Below are positions 58,201 through 64,000 of a stretch of 64,000 nt of DNA, piece after piece. The notes beneath the pieces were generated by a model. It ran no database searches. It saw only the letters and a list, made by a program, of their open reading frames with translations, and was not told the DNA's origin. Source of the stretch: Holothuria scabra. Taxonomy: Eukaryota > Echinodermata > Holothuroidea > Aspidochirotida > Holothuriidae. The stretch spans positions 21,711,020-21,775,019 of the forward strand of contig CM074189.1 in the NCBI GenBank assembly GCA_037179385.1, given 5' to 3'. Each line of letters starts with the position of its first letter. The first letter of the stretch is position 1. The translations under genes and the position numbers were made by a program.

Positions 58201-61200
58201 TGTTTAAAATATTAGTGTTAGTTAAATACAACAATGCCAAAATTTTAACAGAAGGAAATTTCACTTGTTTAGTTTTTCCAATAAACATGTTTTCTGTTTC
58301 ACTGAAGGTATTAAAGAAGCTAACTCCGATTCTATTAGGTCTTAAACACCGCCATTATTGTCATTGCAGTCAGTTGATGTATGTAAATTAGGCATCAAAT
58401 CGATTATGTTTATTGTTCATGTGAGTCGCCTAATGCATCAGCATCAAGCATCGGCATTCAAGAAAACACACCAAAGCGAAAGAATTCTTGCCTTTCTCTT
58501 CTTTTGTACAGTTTTATGTAAAATTAGGCTAAATGAATATTGAAAATTTTATGGGATAACCAGGCAGCAGATTCAGCTCCCAAGTAACAAACAAATTTTA
58601 AGGGACGCTTGTCATGGAAATGAAAGATTTCTAATCCAACATTTCTGTGCAAGCAAGTGGCAGGTTCGCCACAATTGGCACGTATGACCTATACTAAGAA
58701 AATAAATTTGGACAGAAGTCCTGAGGGCTTAAAATGAACTCCGTCCTCTGTCGTGTGTGATACAGAGAGATAAACCACTGTAGAGTAAGCATATTTATTA
58801 TTTTTTCACAAAAATGTTTCCCAAATTAATAAAATCTTATAATAGCTATGCGGGCACTTTGGTATTCGGCTACATTGTTTAGTCTTTTTTAGTGGGGTCC
58901 AACTTTACATTTTCCAGCGTAGATGGTTTCACAATGATCTAGAGGACGAAACCGTACTGTTATCTTGTGCTTTATCACAGTCAAGGCAGTACCCATTTGT
59001 TTGAGCGACGTGGATGACTGAGAGCGCATGCCTCTTTCATGCATGCGTTTTAATAGGCTAGCGGGCAAGAATTCTTAAAAAAAACCCCAGACAATTAAGG
59101 AAGAATCATAGTCATGAGAATATTTTCATGAAAAATCCAAAACATGTACAATGAAAATTTGCTGCACGTTCTGATAGGCCATAAAAATCTCCTTAGCATT
59201 TCAGCTTCATTTCATTAGTTTGGTCAACATTTTGCTCAAAGGTCGAAAAATAGTTGTAGGATGTTTTCAATTGCCACATTGCTCAGGTAAGTACATTTAT
59301 CCGATAATTTTCAGAGCGAATTGCAATTTAAACATTTCTCACCGAAATGGACGGTTTATTGCAAGGCAAATTTACACAGGATTTCAACTATTTTTCCACA
59401 GAATGGCAGAAGGTTCTATATGATTTTCTTCTTTTTAAAAAAAATTGTGCTTAGGCGGGTAGGCAAACGGTTGTCAAAACTTACAAAAGAGTTACTTCTG
59501 TGATTCCCGGAATAGTGTGCGAAGCATCTGGAAAAGTACAAACAGGAGGTAAAAAGTCTACAAAAAGCTATACAGTACAGGTATCACCATTAAGTAATGG
59601 TTCCTGGTTACAATTTTACAAACTCTTACACACTGCTATTTAGGTAAGTATGTTAGTATTTTCATGGTTATTTTCACCAACTTTAACCCTACTTCTAAAA
59701 TTATAATAATTTATGTTCAGTCGTCCGAGTTGTGCTTTTGTCGAAATATGATTTATAGTCATGGGATAATAGCAACTGTCTGTCGCTTCAAATTGTGTGA
59801 TTGGGAATATCAGGTACTAAAACGGGCATGCGGAGATCATTGACTCATTGTGATGTGAAGGACCTTAAAGCAGTTAAAATTGTTATTAAGGCAGTCTAAC
59901 AGAAAATACTGACATCCTCTGACGAATCGATGTAGATAGCCTAAATTTTGTGCCATGATTACTGAAATTACAATGCATATGATAAAAGGTCTCGAAAAAA
60001 TAATTTGCTTTGGGTTGAGGCACTTGTGTTGGGGTTGAAAAGGGAAAAAGAATACGTACCAAAAATTCATCTTCCTTTATTCTGAACATCAAAAGAGAAA
60101 ATCAAATGTCATTTAATAAGGGCATATACGGAACTGGTACTTAATTTCCTTCTGAAGTTCATGGATCCCTCCCATAAGGTTGCTAAAATTTCACAAAATG
60201 TCGCTTTAGAACTTGAAGCAAGAATGTGCCTTATACTAATTTAGTCTCTAAGTTGTCTGTTTTAAGGCTCCCGTATAACATTCATAATAATGCTATCAAA
60301 TGGATTACTATTATAAAGCGAGGAGGATTTTACAGCATACTGAAGACAAATCTAAAAATTGCAAATGGATGCTCTATATTTTGTAGAGACTCTAACGGAA
60401 GTTGATCTACTTTTATATGATTTGTAAAAATGTTTTACTTCACTCACGGCTGCAAAAGAGGATGGGTATAATTCTAGTTAGCATTAGAAATAGTTATCAA
60501 CATCAATTTAATACTCACGAAGGGGATCTGTCGACAGCTTTATCCACCGCACTGCTTTTATTATCTGTGAATGTACATTAAGAATATACAACAAAGAGAC
60601 TAGCCAAAGGGAGCTTTAAATGTAACTTCAATTTTATTCGCTATATTTAGCAGCTTCTTGTCTTTCCACTAGTCGAGGGTATGGAAGAAAGAAAAGAAAC
60701 GTGTAAGACATTTCATCACAGGTATGGTAAGATGGAGTATTGCGACCCAGTTTCTAACCAATTGAATTAAGTCGGGCCGGCCACGGACTTTCCTCCAGTT
60801 GTTGCATCAACGGAGGTAAGATTCAATGCCTCTAAAGATAATTTAATGTCTTCATTTATATATGTAAACGTGTACGGGAGACAAATTTCATAAGGACTTG
60901 TCACATTCTTTCGTTTTACCATTTACTTGAATTAATACCCTGCAAATTCAAGGAACATATTAATAAAGTACTCACCGTCAGTCACCTTCTCACGGTTCGT
61001 TGTCCTAACAATAGGATGGAGAACGCTTTTTAAATATTAGGTTTAGTAAAATATGTTACTACCAGAAATGTAACACATATTTTTTGTATTCGAATATGCT
61101 TTTATCTGGAGTCTTCAACGAAAGTTTGTTTAGTGCTGTATTTTTCTTCGAAAACAAGAACTTAACTTTGAAGGTAAGTTATAAAAAGAGTTAGGAGTCC

Positions 61201-63006
61201 AAAATCAATATATTACTAACAAAGACGACTCCTTGATAATGTTATCCACACGACTTTCTTCGTTATCTGTAAAATGTAAATTACTAATGCACTGCTTATA
61301 TTGGAACACAAGAAATGCACTAATACGTTGTTAAATATTCTTTTTGTGAAGTTTGGTACCAGCTGTCTTCGGCAGTAACTTGTAAACAATAGGAACAATT
61401 TTCGCAAAAAAGCATAAGATCTTCAAGGATAGGATCCAAGGACATATTGGCTTTTACTAGTTTAGTTATTGTCATCTATTATATTTGTAAAGGTAAAGGG
61501 GAGAGGGAGTGTTGAAAGGAGTCACCCAAGTAGAGTCGAAAAAATTAAGTCTAGTTAAATGAGGTTCAGTCACAAGTCAAGGCAATTGATTTCTAACATC
61601 ACTTGAGTCAGGTCAAGTCATCCACTTATAATTTTTGTCTGGTCAATTCCAGTGGTCAAAAGCAAAGATTTTTCTAATGAATGCCGAACATAAGAACTAG
61701 AACCTGTGTTCAGCCTCAGCAAAACAATCTTGAGCCCAATCTTGTTGCAGAACTGAAAATTTGTTATTCATTTTAGCGTGAGGGGCTAACTAGACTAAAA
61801 TATTTTTATACCGAGTCATTGTAGGCTCGAGACGACTCACATCAAGCTCTTCTAAGCCCGCAACTCGAGGCAAGTCAAGTCAAGTCATTTTGGACTTTCG
61901 ACTCGAGCTAATGGAAGTCAACCAGTCATCAGACTTGTTAAAACAATGGAAATTTTGACGATTTGATAAAATATGATCTTACTGTAATTAAGGAAGAATT
62001 CGGTGTAGGAATTAGTTGGATCGTTCTCCTGCACATGAAAGGAATTCATATGATAATAATGTACGCACCGCCAGCGGCCTCCTCATTGTTTGTTGTTCTA
62101 TCAACAAAAGGGGAAACTCTTCAAATATTACGTTTGGTGAAATAAAATATTGCCGAAGAGTTTAAACGTAATAGAGGCATGCCGGTTAATTACGCTTTCT
62201 TTACTTGGCATTTAAGGAGTAGGATTTCCAAATAAAAAATCCGTTAGAATTACACTTCTCCAAAATTTGAAGTTCCTGAATTAGCTTGTTGTTAATCAAA
62301 AAATGACAACCAGGAGTGTTGCACAGTGTTGACATTTCTTTGTTAGTCCTAAAGTAATTATCTCTGAATTACTAATAACTAGTTCACAGCTTGTGATGCT
62401 GAGGATTTTCAAGGACACAATTTAAACTCGGAAATGAAACTCCTAAGGACTTCCTTATATTACAACTGTCCTTAAAATGAAGCTTGTAAAAAGAGAGAGA
62501 GAAAAAAGGAATTAGCCACATATGGCTCGTCCCAAGCTTGACATCACAAAACTGGCGTAACCAGCTTTTATTTTCATTTATTGTATGATTAAGTGAAAAT
62601 TAGGAACTGAAATTTGTAAACTTTTTGATAGGGTGTGATGCTTGTGATTGTGGCTATATTCAGAAAATCCAATGTCTTATAAATCAAATACCCAACTTTG
62701 TCATTTCCACGTTACCAGAACTTTAACAAATACCGTGCTTGGTGCTAGGCGTAAATTATGCAACGGAGCAGGGAAAACAAACCTGAGAGCCACAAGTAGG
62801 AAAAAAACTGTGACCGGCCCTATTTAAACTAATTGGTTAAAAGACTTATACATAGAGCAGCACCGAAAACCTTAATGAAATTTTTAAAGGGAAGTTGGAT
62901 TTACATACACTCAACGGAAAAATGAGTTAAGTATTGAATGAATATCAATACACTACTCACAAAGGAGACCTTTCGTCAATTTTATCCGCAACATTTTCTT
63001 CTTTAT
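52169..63006 (-). CDS. Receptor gene B, 3' part: mini-exon tail and divergent tyrosine-kinase-like domain
   Basis: Paralogue of gene A, running into the window from beyond 64 kb. Recognised pieces (high to low): cassette exons 62961-63006, 62069-62097, 61221-61266, 60976-61004, 60519-60564, mini-exons 60060-60081 and 59485-59527, then kinase-like exons from about 58301, 57692-57802, 55375-55551, 54511-54636, 53993-54104, 53561-53660, 52927-53032 and 52169-52231. The fold follows a tyrosine kinase from the beta-3 lysine region to the C-lobe RP motif, but HRD reads HPG and DFG reads DFC, so catalysis is unlikely. Three problems remain: a 1-nt shortfall in exon 60060-60081, and phase mismatches at the junctions 58.3/57.8 kb and 55.4/54.6 kb. 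These may be decay, sequencing error or an alternative splice choice I missed. Confidence 0.6.
52927..53032 (-). CDS. Gene B kinase-like exon, end of C-lobe
   Basis: 106 nt between TTTCACAG and GTATAAC. Reads YKLMTKCWSKQPTYRPNVC and KLMQKIDEKITPRTCK, the standard L-M-x-x-C-W-x-x-x-P-x-x-R-P end of tyrosine kinases (subdomain XI). Phases agree with both neighbours. Confidence 0.85.
53561..53660 (-). CDS. Gene B kinase-like exon, C-lobe middle
   Basis: 100 nt, acceptor TTGCAAAG (weak pyrimidine tract) and donor GTGAGTAC. Reads QKANFNYLKELSQQEP and GECTLKKPHNLDNDI, matching the L-x-x-G-x-R-L-x-x-P-x-x-x-x-x-x-L/I-Y stretch of tyrosine kinases. Phases agree with both neighbours. Confidence 0.8.
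53993..54104 (-). CDS. Gene B kinase-like exon, activation-segment end and helix F
   Basis: 112 nt, acceptor TTCTAG and donor GTAAATAT. Reads TRTLPPEAVFERVYDKASEM and WSLSATLWEIFTHG. PPE stands for APE, SEMW for SDVW, and LWEIFTHG is the family's usual helix F end. Phases agree with both neighbours. Confidence 0.85.
54511..54636 (-). CDS. Gene B kinase-like exon, degenerate catalytic and DFG loops
   Basis: 126 nt (42 codons), acceptor GTTGACAG and donor GTAACATT. Reads FYHPGLSSDEVIVFNNTTC, then KLYDFCSADFIQDKIDNAI. Aligned with HRDLAARNVLV...KISDFG, the catalytic Asp of HRD is Gly, the Asn of the loop is Glu, and the DFG Gly is Cys; the DFG Asp remains. This pattern marks a pseudokinase. Confidence 0.8.
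55375..55551 (-). CDS. Gene B kinase-like exon, beta-5 strand to helix E
   Basis: 177 nt, acceptor CATCTTTAG, donor read as GTGGTTTT (unusual). Reads RFYLLSQYVPQGTLREVLLS and ASVWLQLASSLVHGIDFIQR, matching the hinge region (Y-V-P-x-G-T-L-R-E) and helix E of tyrosine kinases. The upstream junction is in phase; the downstream one leaves an extra base relative to exon 54511-54636, which I cannot resolve. Confidence 0.75.
56270..57060 (+). pseudogene. L2/CR1-like reverse transcriptase fragment in gene B intron
   Basis: Pieces in different frames: CDPQGSVMVPLVFTTYIL (from GxPQGSVLGPLLF), HTYADDAEIYEFFDT (intact YADD), VKLNHDKSEFLLIGS and IGNTSIHSVTSIQNPGVMFD (N-L-G-V region). Stops and frameshifts separate them. 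It is inserted opposite to the gene, between two kinase-like exons, and is not the same copy as the LINE at 4-6 kb (different residues throughout). Confidence 0.8.
57692..57802 (-). CDS. Gene B kinase-like exon, helix C region
   Basis: 111 nt, acceptor CTCATACAG and donor GTAAGTGA. Reads ELSPMAQINWVAFVKSLLDL, then PKIAYIVRVEGKCVETG, matching helix C and the H-P-N-I-V-x-x-x-G-x-C strand. The conserved helix C Glu appears as Ser (FVKSL against FLREA). Downstream phase agrees; upstream phase does not match the exon at 58.3 kb. Confidence 0.7.
58235..58301 (-). CDS. Gene B kinase-like exon, glycine-loop to beta-3 (3' border uncertain)
   Basis: Acceptor TACCTTCAG. Reads ETENMFIGKTKQVKFPSVKI, keeping a VxxVKI-like beta-3 lysine but without the GxGxxG loop. 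The donor could not be fixed: the available GT sites give phase 0 or 2, while the next exon expects phase 1. The gene A counterpart (24356-24461) has five more codons in the loop. Confidence 0.5.
59485..59527 (-). CDS. Gene B mini-exon, 43 nt
   Basis: Acceptor TTTTCCAG and donor GTAAGTTT. In the ancestral phase it reads ASHTIPGITEVTL, matching gene A exon 25641-25683. In the phase imposed by the shortened exon upstream it meets a stop (TAA), so its use depends on how 60060-60081 is spliced. Confidence 0.55.
60060..60081 (-). CDS. Gene B mini-exon, 22 nt, one base short
   Basis: Acceptor ATGTTCAG and donor GTACGTAT. Reads IKEDEFL. Gene A's version has six Ts before the donor G and 23 nt in all; here there are five, which shifts the frame. 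Skipping this exon and the next together would restore the frame. Confidence 0.5.
60519..60564 (-). CDS. Gene B cassette exon, 46 nt: NKSSAVDKAVDRSP
   Basis: Acceptor ATTCACAG and donor GTGAGTAT, phase 1 to 2. One residue different from gene A 26691-26736. Confidence 0.7.
60750..60795 (-). mobile_element. SINE 3'-region fragment, orthologous to 26920-26965
   Basis: Same GTCGGGCCGGCCACGG block in the same place. The extra 675 bases of copy B begin right at its end. Confidence 0.6.
60976..61004 (-). CDS. Gene B cassette exon, 29 nt: TTNREKVTD (no gene A equivalent)
   Basis: Acceptor TATTGTTAG and donor GTGAGTAC, phase 2 to 1. Reads L-TTNREKVTD-D. It lies in the segment missing from gene A. 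Confidence 0.7.
61221..61266 (-). CDS. Gene B cassette exon, 46 nt: NEESRVDNIIKESS (no gene A equivalent)
   Basis: Acceptor TTTTACAG and donor GTTAGTAA (less usual), phase 1 to 2. The RSP motif is replaced by ESS. It lies in the segment missing from gene A. Confidence 0.65.
62069..62097 (-). CDS. Gene B cassette exon, 29 nt: TTNNEEAAG
   Basis: Acceptor TTGATAG and donor GTGCGTAC, phase 2 to 1. Counterpart of the gene A exons at 28066, 29896 and 31732. Confidence 0.7.
62961..63006 (-). CDS. Gene B cassette exon, 46 nt: KEENVADKIDERSP
   Basis: Acceptor TCTACAG and donor GTGAGTAG, phase 1 to 2. Identical in protein to gene A copies 1 and 2 even though the surrounding intron has diverged, which suggests selection on the exon. 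Confidence 0.75.
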
Positions 63007-64000
63007 CTGTAGATGTAAATTTGTAAAGGATGTGAACTTACAAACAATAAAAATTTAATTTTAAAAAATAACTTAAATGTACTCCTATATTGTGACACAG
63101 GAACTGTTTTAAGTAAAGATGACCTCTTGTTTCATGAAAATGAAATAAACCTGTGCTGGGTTTCAGATGGCGTTATAGGATATCCTTGCCATTAACTTTG
63201 ATTGTGATCTGATTCCCGCCTGAGGGAGTTGTTATTTGGCTCTTGTGTCATTTTTGGGATTTCTGTTATACTTAAATGGGATAAGGAAATACACACAAAA
63301 GGTATCAGACGTATGCTACCGTTACAGAAGGCCTGACAAGTTTTCTGCACTGGCACAGCATTGGAAGACGTCCGGGAAATAATAACTTTTGGTCATTCGT
63401 CGCTCAGAGATGCTTTGAAAAAAATCACTTATTTCGTAACAGCTCCCTGGCTTTATATAGAAATTGGAACAAGCATTTATATCTGGCATTTTTTGGAAAC
63501 TTAAGGAAATTGCTTATCTGTTTGTCAAAATATAAGACTTTTGTCCACACAGCTTATTTTTATGTCCTGCCTTGTTAAGAGAAGGACTACCGGTACATGA
63601 ATTTATTGATTTCAGGTAACCAGTCGTATTGAGTTTGATTTCATTTGCTCTTTAAATGATGACGGTACGGAAGTACTTCTGCATGCGCCACTTGTCTAAG
63701 GAAAAGTTTCCTTGAATGAAATGGTGTTCCAGGAGTAGGCCTAATACTGAAGCGGTGCCGCGATGAAAGGAAGGAAATGCCTTCGGGGTAAATATACAGC
63801 TCATTTTCATTCGTTTTAGTGGGTCTTAAAATATTAACATGAATTAAAATTTTCCGTTGGATCTCATCCAAATAACAGCATCTTGCTGAATCCATTCATA
63901 GTCGATAATTCAAACGTTTTCGATACGTTATCGCTTGGTGACATTATCGATCGCCGTATAGAAAACATCGGTTCCCGTTATCGATGGTGCATAGAATCAG
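63007..64000. other. Gene B intron to window end
   Basis: Matches the gene A intron at 29000-29570 and 32690-33250. No further exon was found; the next upstream exon is expected beyond the window. Confidence 0.5.

Larger units (their letters stand above)
57961..64000. repeat. Segmental duplication, copy B (paralogous to about 24115-33250)
   Basis: See copy A. Copy B lacks the tandem triplication and the TTAA MITE, and has about 675 bases (60792-61463) that are absent from copy A and hold one 29-nt plus 46-nt exon pair. Homology starts abruptly at 57961 (AAAATAGCAGTAAACTATG in both) and runs to the window end. Confidence 0.8.

Overview
This is eukaryotic nuclear DNA from an animal. It is AT-rich, intron-dominated and full of decayed transposable elements. 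The mix of L2/CR1-like LINEs, hAT, PIF/Harbinger and TTAA-type DNA elements, tRNA-derived SINEs and an Ig-domain receptor related to tyrosine kinases fits a marine invertebrate. An echinoderm is a reasonable guess, but nothing in the sequence proves it. No rRNA, functional tRNA gene, CRISPR array or bacterial-type operon was seen.

Layout. From 1 to about 24 kb the window is mostly repeats: a hAT relic with target-site duplications (1761-3440), a decayed LINE (4034-5974), a non-autonomous hAT element (6238-7789), an inverted-repeat pair (about 9.1 and 11.5 kb), a repeat family carrying AGGTCA direct repeats (16.3-17.2 kb), a TTAA-flanked element (17208-18117) and a Harbinger MITE (22150-22826). 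From 43.2 down to 24.3 kb on the minus strand lies receptor gene A: signal peptide, three Ig domains, a transmembrane helix, then a cytoplasmic tail built from 15 mini-exons of 23-46 nt, and a short terminal exon resembling only the first strands of a kinase N-lobe. The predicted exons add up to 1626 nt in one frame (541 residues). From 44 to 52 kb is intergenic DNA with SINE and other repeats. From 64 down to 52.2 kb on the minus strand lies the 3' part of receptor gene B. It has the same kind of mini-exons (63-59.5 kb) followed by a divergent tyrosine-kinase-like domain (58.3-52.2 kb) that lacks catalytic motifs. Its 5' part lies beyond the window.

The most striking feature is the mini-exon array. 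Two exon types alternate: about 29 nt, entering in intron phase 2 and leaving in phase 1, and about 46 nt, entering in phase 1 and leaving in phase 2. Each pair therefore encodes a 25-residue acidic unit ending in a conserved RSP motif and can be gained, lost or skipped without breaking the frame. A 1.83-kb tandem duplication in gene A has multiplied these pairs, and the two genes differ by a clean gain or loss of one pair. Gene A looks like a kinase-less paralogue of gene B made by partial duplication: homology between the loci stops at about 24.1 kb and 57.96 kb, inside the kinase region. All exon calls come from reading splice sites and frame by eye; no transcript evidence was available.
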